Shown here: positions 1-12,377 of the stretch, in pieces | Layout: each line of letters opens with the position of its first letter | Position numbering within the stretch: the stretch's first letter is position 1 | Origin: Polytrichum commune | Taxonomy: Eukaryota; Streptophyta; Polytrichopsida; Polytrichales; Polytrichaceae | Direction: 5' to 3' | Assembly: GCA_950295325.1 (NCBI GenBank) | Contig: OX485805.1 | Span: 29,995,501 to 30,059,500 of the forward strand | DNA: 64,000 nucleotides | Position numbers and translations under genes: made by a program | The notes under the pieces: generated by a model | The model's database searches: none | Told to the model about the DNA's origin: nothing | Seen by the model: the letters and a program-made list of their open reading frames with translations, nothing else

Positions 1-439
1 ATGGTGTCATGTGGTTTTTTGGCCACAAGCAATTACTTACTTACGTTGTAGAGCTTTCGTTCTTTCCATTTGTAGTGAAGTGAAATACAATGATGTGAGT
101 TCATGCGTGTTGTGGGATTCATGACGGATGCATTAAGGTTGGAGCAGATTGAGTGTTTGGATTAATTTGGAGGAGTGTGTGTTGTGTTGCACTTTGGAGC
201 ATTGTTGCACTTGTTGTTCATGGGCCCATGATTATTGGGAGAAAGTTTGAGTAAGATATGTGGAGGGAGTAGATGCAACTCTAAACTAACCTACTCCTTA
301 TGTGCCAAGAAACTTGCTTTGGTGTAGGATGACGAGGAGGTTAACCCAAGACCGCAAGGTTGGCACAATACCTATAATCCGGCCCAATTACATTAAATAT
401 TGTTTTTGGCACCACCAATTTTAATTGTCTTGCTCAGTA
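1..439. other. Non-coding stretch, nothing recognised
   Basis: I see no gene, repeat structure or RNA here. Only short out-of-context open frames are present. Confidence 0.5.
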
Positions 440-1067
440 TAATAATCTCCCGCTTGAGTACACACTTTGAACCGGAGTTGTTGGTGCACACTTAGTTGGT
501 AGGTATGTACTTTACTCATATCACTTTCTAGACCTTATGATTCGATGAATTGCAATGGGAAACGGATGAAACTTGGGGCAACCCACTTGACCGAAGCCCA
601 ATGATGTGAAATCGTTGCAAAGTTGAGAAGGTTGAATGCGTCGAGCAAGTGGGCGCTAGGCGGGAGTACGAAGTCAATGAAGGTACCATCCGAAAAGTTA
701 TGGGAACGATGCGAATTGAAGAAGAATAACTTATCAATGACGAAATCCAGCCTATTGAGACATTTGTTGAATCTGATAGTGCTACCGACTTCAAAGGCTT
801 TGAAGCTTTAGTGTCCTTGACATCGGCAACCAATTGCTTTGCTCCGATGTTCAAACGGAAGTTGGACAAATGTATGATGAACTGTGACGATTGTTTGAGA
901 CATTTCAACGGAACGTTAACAAATTGACAATGAATGTCAAGCGTAAAAAATTTATGCATTCACGGCAAATGATTCTGATGACATGTTCAAACAATAAAGT
1001 ATGAACCTTGATTTTTGTCAAAAAAATTGCGTACTTCAACAAGTGCGTACTTAAGCGGGAGATTATT
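440..1067 (+). mobile_element. Decayed pogo-like Tc1/mariner element
   Basis: The ends are inverted repeats: AATAATCTCCCGCTTGAG on the left, and the complement of AATAATCTCCCGCTTAAG on the right. A TA precedes the left end; the right TA appears mutated to TG. Inside, the plus strand keeps a broken transposase trace reading REYEVNEGTIRKV near 660-705. This matches the CENP-B/pogo-type helix-turn-helix seen in the sister copy at 11667-12358. Stops and frame changes show it is dead. The family assignment rests on the ends and the HTH trace. Confidence 0.65.
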
Positions 1068-1073
1068 GTGCTT

Positions 1074-1540
1074 AGGACCGCTTCACACGTATGGCTGAAG
1101 GTCGAGAGGCCGTCGATTTCCACCAATAAGGTTGCAAGAAACCAAGATTTTGGCCTCTCGACCCTTCACACTAGAGGCCAAAGTCCAAAGGCAGTCGCAA
1201 TTTAAAATGCTAACTTTTTGACCAAGGAGACGGACTCTCAAAGGAAGTTTGGGTCGGACGTGAATGGAAACCCAAACTATGGTCGAGAGGCTATCAAATT
1301 TTTTCATAAAAAAATCAAACATTGACAAAGATCTTGGTATTTAGATTGGAGGGGTTGTTTTGGGCAAGGAATAAAGTGGGATGCTCCTTTAGGTTTGGAC
1401 TCTATGCTTGGCCTTTGGAGGCCTCACACTATGGCCGTCCAAGTTGAGAGGCCATGGGAGTTCATGACCAAAGGTTTGCACTTTGGGCCTAGCCTTTGGA
1501 GGCTTCACACTATGCTTGGCATACCTAACACTATTTGTCA
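1074..1540 (+). repeat. Partial copy of GAGAGGCCG-rich Harbinger-like repeat
   Basis: This stretch, rich in 'gagaggcc' and 'cttcacactatggc' motifs, is related in reverse orientation to 32608-33196 and 53891-54459. It begins TTAGGACCGCTTCACA, like the terminal motif of those copies, directly after the pogo-like element. No right end is visible, so it is truncated. Confidence 0.55.
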
Positions 1541-3659
1541 TTCCTTACAAAAAAAATTTGGGCGTTATAGATTTGCAATGTTGCAATTATTGTTACTTAC
1601 TAAGTGATTTTCATCCAAATTCTCAATCATCCATTACAACATTTCATTACATAAGTGTTAGGATGCACAATATACCAAACTTGTTTCAATATTTGGCATT
1701 TGGTTGAACTTAAAGTAAGTTGGGATGCCACTATTTGTATACTTATTCATAAAAAAAAATCCTTAAAAGTATGTAATTTCACCCTTGTGGTCCAAAGGAA
1801 AAAGAGAACAAATTTCTTTGGTTGAAAAACGTTAAAAGTGTGAACAATTCTTGACCATCGTAGTATTGTGAGTAGGTCTCAAACAACATAAGCTCAATTA
1901 AATCAAATAAAATAAAATCTCCCTTTGGGAGGTATTGGTTCCAAATTGGAAAGGGGCTTCGCTGCACCTTTTTGCATAAAAGATCCTTGTCATTTGTAAG
2001 ATGCATTGATGTCTAGCCCTTACACCTAAATCTTTAAAGTGTCCCAATAATGTCTAACTCTGCTTTTATAGAATGAAAAGTGGTACAATCCACTTTCATT
2101 AAAAATAAAAAAAATGTCCATAATATCTAACTCATAATAATATGGCCCTATACTACATCTTTTTTTTGGTCATTGTTTTGAAAAGTTTAGGACTCCTTTG
2201 GTACATCTTCCTTTACTCAAAACTCTCAACAACTTTTCTATTCGTACATTCTAGAAACAAACAATGCCTCCCTTTTTACATATACTATGTATACGAATGC
2301 ATCAAGTAATAATGTTCTTTACACTTACGTCACTTTGTACATGGTATGAAGAGTGGATAACATGGGAAATGCTTACTACTTACAAATGATTGAGAGTTGC
2401 ATGATGACCTCGTGTTGGTTGAAAATTTGTCAAAGTCCTCATTTGTCCAATGCAAACATATTTAGAGGATGCTATTGAGGTTCGATTTGTGTGTCACTAA
2501 ATGAAGTCATGTGATCTTTGAATGGTCACCACATCCAAGCATTTTCGTGGTTAGGTGATGACTTTGTGCTCCTTGAAAAACTAATGCAATGCTCTACACG
2601 ATTATGTCCTCAGTTCTACATTTTTGTTAAAAAAATTGACAACATTTTATTTATTTATTTTACTTTTATAATAAATGTTTAATACAATCCACAATCCTTA
2701 TTATTGGGACTATGTTTGCATTCCACCTATCACACATTTTAGTGTAAGGATATGGGGGCTTAGTCCAACACTAGTTCATGTACACGCCTATATTTGAGTG
2801 GTATATGGCAAGGCTTCTAGTTAAGAATGGACACCATGACAACACTTGTTACAATGAGATTGGATTAAGTGTTTGGAATAAAGACACCATTCTACATACA
2901 ATTGGGAAGGTCTATGTGATATCTTACAAAGAAAATCTACACTGTGGTGTGTTATGATTTTTGCATCTCAACTTTGATTCTTATACTTGAAATGACAACC
3001 TTCGTGATTTGCAGTTGCTAAGGTAGAGGGTACTAAAACCAACTCCTCAAAATTCAAAGTATACTTCAATAATAATAATGTTTCGCCTCATGAACACCAA
3101 ATCCCGAACGGTTTTAGATCAATTTCTACGAATAAAACCTTGAGCCCTTGTAACTTGTACATAGGGAATCCAAAGAAGGCACACTTTATTGCATTGTAAT
3201 CTCCTTTCCTTTGCTAGAAATAACATTGTATTTTTTCCAAATTGATAATAGAATCTATCCTCAAAGCTTGTAGTGACCATTTGAGCATTCTTTGCCTTTA
3301 TAAAATGAGAGGATTCCTAGTCCACTTCAATGGCCAAAATTGTTTGTGAAGTTGGAAGTGCCCATAATAGGGTTACATACCTTAAGGTATGTGGGTGTTA
3401 TTTAGCTAGTTTTTCTAAAGTGGTGAACAATGATTCTTAATTTGGCTATCTAACACTAATTTGCAATTCAAAAAATTGTAAACAAGATATTCTATGATTG
3501 TTGCATGGATTTCGTGGGTTAATAACCACAGAGTCCTTAGTAATTATAAAAGAACCGAATGCAAGGATCAACTTTTGAATGAATGTATGCAAGCATTAGA
3601 TGAAAATGTGTATAATCATCCATATGTGGCTTTGTCGCTCCAATAATAGCCCATTGTCC
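1541..3659. other. AT-rich non-coding stretch
   Basis: No gene is recognisable. A segment near 2170-2360 resembles 20025-20175 (a low-copy dispersed repeat with poorly defined edges). Confidence 0.4.
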
Positions 3660-3905
3660 GTGAAGGATTTTGAGCATAACCAGTCAATTTCCTAGTGTTT
3701 CCAAGTCCAACCAGTCATATGTTGACATCTTTCGGTTGTCCTTTATTAAATTGAAGAATATTCTATAAATTCCTCTAAACGGAGTGGTAATGTTCCTGAA
3801 ATCTTGAACTTCAACCGGTCATTTCTCAAACTCAACCAATTCATTTGTAACTAGTGGCCGGTTCTCCATGTTCACTAGTATAGCCACAACGAAATTAGTG
3901 TGGGT
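3660..3905. repeat. Dispersed repeat with AACCGGT motifs, copy 1
   Basis: The sequence runs in parallel, as reverse complement, with 24385-24605. Shared landmarks are the 'caaccggtcatttctcaaactcaacc' region and 'tgttgacatctttcggtt' against 'aaccgaaggatgtcaacat'. I could not define terminal repeats. Confidence 0.5.
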
Positions 3906-5481
3906 TTATTGCTTGACTGGTTGGCTCATTAATGGCTGGCCATTTTCACGTTTTGTATTGACCAATAACCAGTATTCACAAAATTAGTGTGGTAAAAGAC
4001 AGGTGTGGGTAGGGGGCACGGGTATAAAAGGCATCGAACACAATGATTTTGCTTGTTCAAAGGCATTATTGTGGCATCCAAAAAGATCAAACAAATGAAC
4101 TCAAATCGGTCAAAAATACTTGATGTTGATTCTTGAAAAAGATACATAAAGGTGGGAAATGCTAACATGTGATCGGCAATAGAATACATACTAGGGGCGG
4201 GCATTGGCAAAAATGTAGAAAACCACATGCGAGAAAATATAGGGTGGATTTATTCAAGATGCATATTTTTTACATTTGTTTTAGATATACAACAACGTCC
4301 TCTAAATGTGAATTTGGAAATTATATATAATGTATGGTGTGGTCTAAGTTGTTGTATTTTTATTTTTATTTAGATGTAAAGTATTATAAATAAAAATAAG
4401 TTTAAATTATATTATTTATAGGTTCAGCATAAATTATTTGCCATTAGTGGTATTGGATGAGAAATAGACAACTTCGTGAGCTCTACCTCCTCGAACTCCT
4501 CTTCTTCCATGACAGTGGCATCTTCGGCATCCACGAGTCCATCATTAATTGTGGTAGGGTTGTTGTTGTACATGCCTATGCACTATGTCATCATTCATAT
4601 AACTTCGAATTCTTCATGTTCGCTTTTAGTATTTGGAGATTCCAGTAACTATGTTCAAATCTTGTAGTCGTAGAGTCAAAATTAAGGTCTACATTTAGTC
4701 ATTCATATGGTTTAAAAGTTTGTAGTTCTAGAGTCCAAAACAAGGACTACATGTTGCCATCCGTGTGGAAGTCGGCTACAACAATTGGTTTAAGTGAGGA
4801 TTTTTCACATCCAAAGTCTGAAATTGCTAAACTCTCATTAAACTATGCCGAATGAAGCAATGGATCCATGCCTCACTCAAGGCCATTACAATGGTTCAAT
4901 TTACTAGGTAATACGTGAATAGCTCATCCCCCCTATTTAATTTCTCGTGTTGCTACAACATGATATATCCTTAGGCTTTGGGGTTCCACGGTGTAGGCAA
5001 CAACACATAGTCCCACTGCACATTAGCAATTTCCTCCCTCTCAATAAAGTTATAAATGAATCATGCAATGTTTCAATTCAAAATATCCTCATCATCATAG
5101 ACGGTTTTCTTTAGTTGTAACACATATTTTATAAACCATGGGCATATTCTTTTGAACTCCGTCTAAAAAACAATTACCTTACAAATGACAATAATTCATC
5201 CCAAGCCTTTGTTGCTTGCAATGTAAATACACCCCATCCCATGTATGGATGCGCTGACACTCAAACCTCCCACTTCCAATTCCAATATGTAAAGGGAGTG
5301 AGCTTTGGAATTGCTTATGAGCCCCATTGCCTATGGAAAGTATCCGTCCCAAAATTACACACCAAACCTTATGTGTTGGTCGCTAAATGAACTAGATTTT
5401 TCCTCCCTTTGAAGTAGTAGAGTAGGTGAAATTATAGACTGTAAAGAAAGATTTGTTACGGCCTGCACATAAGATCTCCAC
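3906..5481. other. Non-coding stretch
   Basis: No coding, RNA or mobile signature is recognised. Base composition is AT-rich and open frames are short. Confidence 0.4.
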
Positions 5482-5489
5482 ATTTCCTA

Positions 5490-5972
5490 CACGGGTAGAT
5501 CACTCTAAGGCATTTTTGTGCACCATGTGCGGCTGGGGGTTTTTTGTTTTGAGGCTATTTACCTTCAAGGGCTGAATTAAAGCCTCCCTATAATTACTTA
5601 AATTTCAAAAATGGCCCATTTGTTTGCACCCTTCCATTCCAAGTCACTGCAATTTTTTGTACTCTATATTCCTTTTAATCCAGTTCTGGACAGACGGAAA
5701 TCCCAATTGTCATCCATCCCCGTGAGTCCTAAACCCATTTACATACCATACTAAACATACCTTCTAGGATCCTTATCTTCAGCCCCTATATTATTACAAA
5801 AAATAATGGCCCACGTTTTATGTCCATCTAACTTACTTATAATGGGATTGTCTACATTTAATGGCCCCTTCATTATTTGGAATTCCTTTATAATTTTTAT
5901 TTCAAATGATTTTAATCCTCTCTATATTATGCCGCACGTTGTTTTTAAAATGCACTAAGTGATCTACCCGTG
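5490..5972. mobile_element. hAT-type MITE with 8-bp target duplication
   Basis: The 483-bp AT-rich element starts CACGGGTAGATCACT and ends with its complement (AGTGATCTACCCGTG). It is flanked by an exact 8-bp duplication ATTTCCTA at 5482-5489 and 5973-5980. An 8-bp duplication is characteristic of hAT elements. No coding capacity is visible, so it is non-autonomous. Confidence 0.85.
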
Positions 5973-5980
5973 ATTTCCTA

Positions 5981-6801
5981 CATGTTTGAATGCAACATAG
6001 CAAGCTACACACCATCCCACTTAGACACTACTCAAAAGAGAAAAACATCAACGACATCTAGCAAGCATATCAAGATTGATTTTTTAAGACTATAAGACTA
6101 GTCATACATGTAGGACAACCATGATTAAATATAGTCATTCTTTTTGTAAACTGATGACTACATCTAGTCATGAAGAATAGAAAACCTAAAACCTACAGGC
6201 AACATGGACGATATGCAAGAGAAACCCTAAAACCTAATACATTTGTCACCTATTAAACACCTAAATCGTAAACCCATAATCGCCATTTAAGCTGTCATTG
6301 TCATTTACTACGATGTCAGTGTGTCCGCAACTTCTTGCCTTCATTGCTTATAGTTGGAGGGTTTGTGTCTAACCCAATATTGTGAAGATTGAGCGCAAAT
6401 GACATAATCAAAATGATTTGTGTTGGCAACGAAAATCTCACGTTGGATGCTAATTACTAGTTTTATATTCTCCTATAATGTCTTCATAAGTTGTTCCTTT
6501 AATTGATGACATTGATATTCATAATCTCCCTTGCACATTGGAGATCTTTTTCAATAAAGCCACTGCCTACCCTATCCCCGTGGGGTTACCTACCCTATTA
6601 TCGTGTGATTTGCTTGTAATTCCATGGACGAGTACGTACTTTTGTGGCCGCTTTCCTTCCAATGTGTTGTTCTTCGACCTTTATTTGTTCTTCGGCGTTT
6701 TCCCTTTTGGTCTAGCGTGCTTGGTCCGCTCCTTCATCTCCTTAGTTCAAATTTTGTTACTACATTGAGGTGTGAGGCTTACTTCAAGGTGTTTCTAACC
6801 T
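5981..6801. other. Non-coding stretch
   Basis: No gene is seen. A 'gactacatctagtcat' motif near 6100-6175 recurs just after the tandem array at 7420-7500, suggesting a small dispersed repeat. Confidence 0.4.
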
Positions 6802-7290
6802 TTGAATCAATTGTTATCTCAACATTGGTCTTTCACTGCAAGGAAAATAACTCAAATACTTCTACTTTTGTCATCTTCCTTTGCACATGTGATAATAAGG
6901 TCCGTAGCCAATTTACTGGATGAGCATGTGAAAGAAAATTTCCAAGGAATTACTAGAATGCCACAAATATCGAGTGTTGTTTTAGATCAAATGTCAAGGT
7001 TGTTGTCTAACATGTTTGAGGACCCCAAGGACATCCCTATTCCGGGTAATCGAAAGTCAACTCCTCATAGTGATCATTCCAAACGAGGGTGTGGACTTTC
7101 TTCCAAGGGACACATAACCAGATCCATTACTAGACCAAGAAATGAAGACCTCTGCACCGGAGACACTGGGGACGACGACGACGACAACAAGAAGAGAAAA
7201 CCAGACGAAAAACACACACCGCTTACGAGTCAACGACCCACATCAAAGATGCGTAACTCTAAACCCAAAATCCTTAGAGAATATGACTAG
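6802..7290 (+). CDS. Hypothetical ORF, possibly a gene fragment
   Basis: This is an open frame of about 160 codons without an ATG at its 5' end. The C-terminal half has protein-like composition: an acidic run GDDDDDNK followed by basic, Ser/Thr-rich sequence ending KPKILREYD. That would suit the tail of a nuclear protein. No domain is recognised, no promoter or splice sites are evident, and a tandem repeat starts over its last codons. It may be an exon fragment or chance. Confidence 0.2.
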   Translation: MNQLLSQHWSFTARKITQILLLLSSSFAHVIIRSVANLLDEHVKENFQGITRMPQISSVVLDQMSRLLSNMFEDPKDIPIPGNRKSTPHSDHSKRGCGLSSKGHITRSITRPRNEDLCTGDTGDDDDDNKKRKPDEKHTPLTSQRPTSKMRNSKPKILREYD

Positions 7291-7435
7291 GACTAATCAT
7301 TAGTTTAAATAATATGACTAAGACTAATCATTAATTTAGAAAATATGACTAAGACTAATCATTAATTTAGAAAATATGACTAAGACTAATCATTACTTTA
7401 GAAAATGTGACTAAGACTAGTCATCTAGATCATAA
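7281..7435. repeat. 31-bp tandem repeat, five units
   Basis: Units begin at 7281, 7312, 7343, 7374 and 7405, with the shared start ATATGACTAAGACTAATCAT. The period is 31 bp and the units differ by a few bases. Confidence 0.85.
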
Positions 7436-10054
7436 CTATGATTAATTATAGTCATTAGTCTAGAAAACATTACTACGGCTAGTTATGTAAGTTAGTCATC
7501 ATTGGTGGTTGTATACTCACTTGTGAATCACCCATGTGTATATGAAAACCGCCAAACATCAGAACCTCAAATCTGGGAGGTAAGAAGATGACCATAGATG
7601 ATGTAGGCAATCCCCTCATGGTTTAGGGTCCCCAAACCTCCTCTCCAAATATTGAGTAGAAAGAACCCCAAAGCAAATCAAAATGTCAAAGGAGTCATGG
7701 CACAATGATGTCCCACATTGTTTGATGAAACATGTGGGAGCAAGTCTAAGGTGTAGGGCATGGAAAAAATGGTATGTCTCATTGGTTATGATATGATCTA
7801 GGCACATAGAGGGCGGACTTGCTTCGTAAAATTCATTACATCATACAGATGTTGAAAAATGTGCCTTATGAGCCTTACCTAGTGGGAAGAGTTGTATATA
7901 AACCCCCCCGCAAAAAAAAAAAATCCTTAAAAAAATATTATAACAGCATTTCTTTGCCATGACCCCTACCTTTTCCTACTTGACCACCTCTCTTGCCTCA
8001 GCAGCCTCACTCACTGCAAACCCGTTGGATCATGTTAGTGTATTAATTAGGCCTTTAAATATATCTTTTCAGGACCTTGACCTTCATGGTCATTCTGCCA
8101 TTTTTTCCTTGGTGTAAACCGAAGTGGTCCTGAGACGAGTTCAACAACCAATCAATGCTCTTACATTGCCCCAAGACGACTTTAGTGTAAACTGGCCCTA
8201 AGAGGCCCTAGTACCCTTCATGAAGAAACGAACTCACTACAAGAAGGATATTCTACCAAATAAAGGACAATTATTAACAAAGGGGAATCAACATTGATTC
8301 TTTACAAAAAAGACTATTGGTATCTTACATCAGTTGTTATATAGAATGTCATGCAAGAATATCTAATAAAGGTATTAGTACACAATGTTCTGACATGAAT
8401 GTACTTACTGGAATTAATCATGATTTAAATGGAATTAACTCCAGTAAATATAATTTATAATTAATTAGGCTTAATTAATTTGGTAAGCATATTTTCTGAT
8501 TTAATTGGGCTTAATTGGGATTAATCAGAATATATTAGACTTAGTTGCATTCAATCTTACTTAACTATTTTAATGCATATGAAAACTTTGTGATAGTAGA
8601 AGGTATTAACTATATTAACTATAAACTATATAAACTATTATAAACTATATTATATTAAACTATATTAAACTATTCAAAAATAAAAAATAAATCATTTATT
8701 TTAGTTTTATTTTAGAATGACAAAGTCCCTTTGAATTGGAAGTGACAAAAATTATAACCTCGGTGCTAATGAGGATTTTGTAATATTTTTGACTTCCAAG
8801 TTAATTACATGCTTTATTGGCGGTTTCATTTTGAGAATGAAATCTAGTCAATTGCTTATTTACTCAATGGAAGTGAACATATATATTGGATTTGAGACCT
8901 TGAAAATGAAGTGCACTCAATATGGGATTTGTGGACAAGTAGCCTTCAAAAACCCAAGTACAATTTTTTTTTGAAATCGGGCAGGCGGGCAACAATTTTC
9001 GGGCGGGTGCAGAAAAAATGGCGAACCCTGCCCCTGACAGAATAACCCCCCCCCCCCCCCCCGAAAAGTTCGTGGGGGGGTACTTAACATCCTCCGATTG
9101 TGGCCAGTAAAGGGTACCATTGTTAGAGCATCCCTACCACAACGTTGGGAGTTTTTTTTTTTTTTTTTTTTTTTTTTGTTGCCATCGGCTTTTGAGGTTT
9201 TATATGGTATGATAACATGTATGTTGATTTGTTAACCAAATACATAAGTTATGTTAATTGTGTTTATTATTGAGTGTGAAGTAGTCAATATAATTTCAAA
9301 GATGTAGTTCAATCTCTTTTAAACATGTAGTTTTATGGTGTTTGATCTTTGATCCTCTCCAAACCACGCAACAATTAAATATGAGTGTCTGATCAAGAAA
9401 AGTAACCAAATAACATCGCAATAGCTTGTAAAAAACCCAATTCCTTAATGCCCATTGATCATGGTCAATCAAGTCTCTCTTTGAAGGTATTGGTCAAGGA
9501 AATGAGAGAATATATATTATTATGAGAACATTTCAAAATTAAACCCAAAATTGTGGCCCTATTGTGGGCACTTTCAAGTTCACAAACAAATATACTTAGA
9601 CTATACTTATACTTATACTTATACTCATACTAAGGTAGAGTGTGCTTAAACCAACACTTTATGCAATTTGGCCTATTTTTGGATTCCATTTACATTGGTG
9701 GTTTGGTGTGCATGATTTGCTTATCAAATTGGCTTAGTAACTTGGCTTAACATTGTTAAAACATGTATAAAATAAAATGCACACCATATGAATATGCTAT
9801 AAATTTTTGAAGTCCCTTACCACTAGGTTTCTATATTGTCCATTGGCCCCCACTTTTTGACTGTAAAAAAACTTCCAAAACCCTCCTAACATTCATCCAA
9901 AACCGCTCTCATTTTTCACCCAAAACCAACCCCACTTTCTCTCAAAACCGTCCCCACCTTTTGCTCAAGCTACCCCCATATTGAGACCAACTTTCCTCCC
10001 AATATAAAACTTAAGCACTTACAATATTGGATGTGGGATCTTAATAAAGACATA
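7436..10054. other. AT-rich non-coding stretch with homopolymers
   Basis: No gene is recognised. It holds an AT-rich low-complexity block (8600-8690), a poly-C run near 9046-9062 and a poly-T run near 9152-9177. A partial relative of the dispersed family at 16665-16990 lies at about 9285-9395. Confidence 0.45.
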
Positions 10055-10212
10055 TAAGGGCCGCTTTACACTACGGTGGAGAAGTGCACCGGTTGGTCAA
10101 GAACTTTCGCCCAAGACATGGTTATTTGAGGCGAGGGATGGTATGCCGGAGAAGATGAAAAGACAATAAATTAAATAATGCCTTAAGAAGTCTTGATCGG
10201 CCATAGTGTAAC

Positions 10213-10302
10213 CACCTAGAGGAGAAGTGTATTGGACAACTTCACCAATAGGAGAAGTCCACCGGACTACTTCACCAAGAGGAGAAGCCCACCGGACTAC
10301 TT
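10213..10302. repeat. 30-bp tandem repeat, three units
   Basis: Units at 10213, 10243 and 10273 share AGGAGAAG and GGAC(T/A)ACTTCAC. They lie inside the PIF/Harbinger-type element and echo the GGAGAAGT motif of its terminal repeat. Confidence 0.75.
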
Positions 10303-10534
10303 CACAAAACGGTCAAAGCCGGCCATAATAGAAACCTTACCCCCTAAATGACCATTGTATTGATATTTAAAAAATTATATTGATTACAAAAAATGTATAT
10401 GGCAATGTTTTAGAACTTCTTTCATGACAATAATTTATTTGAAAATGTTCCATCTCTATAATACATCCAAATTAAGGTAAATAAGTATGTAACATTATCT
10501 TCTTATTGATTTCTAAAGAAATAACATGTTGGTA

Positions 10535-10951
10535 TAGTCCAACCTCGTTAATACAACACTCGTTTATACGACACCCTCAATATTACGACACATTTTTAGA
10601 GAACTCTTTATATTTTGGTGTTAATGAAATTATTAGTTTCCAAAAGTTAGATGGGAATTTAGATAAGATGACAATTGCTAACTTGGGTAGGCAACACCAA
10701 AGATCTTTGGACTCTTATTTTAAGAGTTCATGAGAATATTTGTAATTGTTTGGAGTTATAAGTTATTATTTCATACCATCTACATTGCTTAAACTTGTTG
10801 TATATATTTTTAAGCTCATATTACTTATGTTTTCATATTCCCTCAATATTATGACACCTTCATGTCATTTGTCATAGTAATGAGAAGACGACACCTCGAT
10901 AATACAACTTTTTGTATTTCCCAAAAATGTCATACCAAAGAGGGAGAACAA
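10535..10951. mobile_element. Short pogo-like MITE nested in the Harbinger element
   Basis: Left end TAGTCCAACCTCGTTAATA, right end complement of TTGTTCTCCCTCTTTGG; TA flanks both sides (10533-10534, 10952-10953). The interior matches 22658-23376 in inverted orientation but is about 300 bp shorter, so it is an internally deleted sibling. Confidence 0.75.
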
Positions 10952-11666
10952 TAGTGCAAAGATTTCTCACGGGGCGATCACACCCCCTTACGTTTCATAA
11001 CCATGTGCGATAAAAGTTTGCTACCCTATATTATATGCCATATATAATTTTGAATATTATGATATTTTTTCTACATATGCATAACCATTGATAATATCCA
11101 TTTTATATATTTTTTGAAATTTGTGAGCATCTTAATTTTGTAGTAATTTTTTTAGTTCAATTTTGCGTCATTCTAGTTAGAAACAATATGTTTTATAAAA
11201 TTTATTAAAAAAATCATCAAATTTGGTTATTATTTTTTACTATGTAATAGATACCGTGTATATCTACTCATGAAAAACAATTGATAAAATTTTGACCCAT
11301 TTTGGTGATGCTTTATGTAGAAAGTAGATTTTATTTATCGCACGTGGTGTTCAACTTGACAATGGAGTGCACCCCCCAAGAGTTTTCTTTAAGGAAGAAA
11401 TATTTTATTGAAATTGGAGTTCTCCGGAGGCCAAGTTTGTTGTACGAGGCTTTGAAGTTGCCCAAGAAACTTGACCTCCGGAGAACTCCCCTTGGAAAAA
11501 GTGTCGCCACTTTGCCAACCATGTCATCATTTCATCCATGTACAAAGTTCTCCACCAAAGGACTCTTGGCCGTAGTGTAAACCACCACCGGACAAGAGTG
11601 TCACTCTCGGCCAATCAAATTTCAGAATTCTTCTAGAATTCTTGACCGGAGGACTTCTCCATCGTA

Positions 11667-12358
11667 CAATAACCTCCCGCTTAAGTACGCAACTTGAACA
11701 TGCGCAGTTTGTGCGTACTTAGCTGGTAGGTGCGTACTTTAGGGTTTTCCAAATTGCTTGTGTTTCGCTATAGTTGGTAGGTGCGTACTTTAGGATTTAG
11801 GGTTTCCCAAATCGCTATCGCTTGTGTTTCGCTATAGCTGGTAGGTGTGTACTTTAGGGTTTAAGGTTTCCCAGATCGCTTGTGTTTCGCTACAATGTCA
11901 AAGAAACCAAACGGAAAGCATCTCAATGAGCATCAACATTGCGAAATCATCTTGAAGCTTAGCAGAACGAATACTCTAAGTAAAAGGGCTCTAGCCCGAG
12001 AGTACATCTTTAGTGAAGGCGATGTTAACACTCAGGAACTGAATGTCGATTTAGAACTAGGGTTTTGACTCTCTTTATAAGCATGTTCTTGACATCGAGG
12101 ATTAGTTGCTCTGCCTTGAAGTTCAAGCAAAAGCAGAGGAAATTTTTGATGGCCTTAAGAAATCATTTGAATCATTTCAGAGCAAGATCCGAGCGGTCGA
12201 CCTCAAAGCCAAACGCAAAAAACTTCAAAACTTACGCCAAATGACGATTCACGACATGTTCAACTAAGAAATCTTGAACCCTAATTTTTTTGCCAAAAAA
12301 TGGGTACTTAACCGGGATGCGTACTTAAACGGGTGCGTACTTAAGCGGGAGGTTACTG
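11667..12358 (+). mobile_element. pogo-like element with transposase remnants
   Basis: The ends are a near-perfect inverted pair. The left is CAATAACCTCCCGCTTAAG and the right complements CAGTAACCTCCCGCTTAAG. TA duplications lie at 11665-11666 and 12359-12360. It contains three tandem units of about 65 bp (11715-11893), then the start and end of a transposase gene with the middle missing. The insertion split the terminal repeat of the surrounding Harbinger-type element. Confidence 0.85.
11895..12267 (+). pseudogene. pogo/Tigger-type transposase, internally deleted
   Basis: From the ATG at 11895 about 45 codons read as a DNA-binding head: MSKKPNGKHLNEHQHCEII followed by LSKRALAREY. This is the pattern of the CENP-B/pogo N-terminal helix-turn-helix. 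The frame runs into a stop at 12066. A second piece (about 12100-12267) reads like the C-terminal tail, ending in MTIHDMFN. The catalytic DDE region is absent, so the copy is inactive. Family attribution is by motif pattern. Confidence 0.55.
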
Positions 12359-12377
12359 TAGTGTAAAGTGGCCCTAA

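Larger units (their letters stand above)
10058..12374. mobile_element. PIF/Harbinger-type element, itself invaded twice
   Basis: The left end is GGGCCGCTTTACACTACG and the right end is the complement of GGGCCACTTTACACTA. Both are flanked by TAA (10055-10057 and 12375-12377), the 3-bp duplication of PIF/Harbinger elements. Two pogo-like elements sit inside. The second (11667-12358) landed in the right terminal repeat. Ignoring it, the terminal repeat extends to about 35 bp (GGAGAAGT...CCGG on both sides). No Harbinger transposase is recognisable. Confidence 0.75.

Noticed and set aside
7285-7460. Possible CRISPR-like array
   Set aside because: The 31-bp units are contiguous without spacers, and the window is plant nuclear DNA, so it is a plain tandem repeat.
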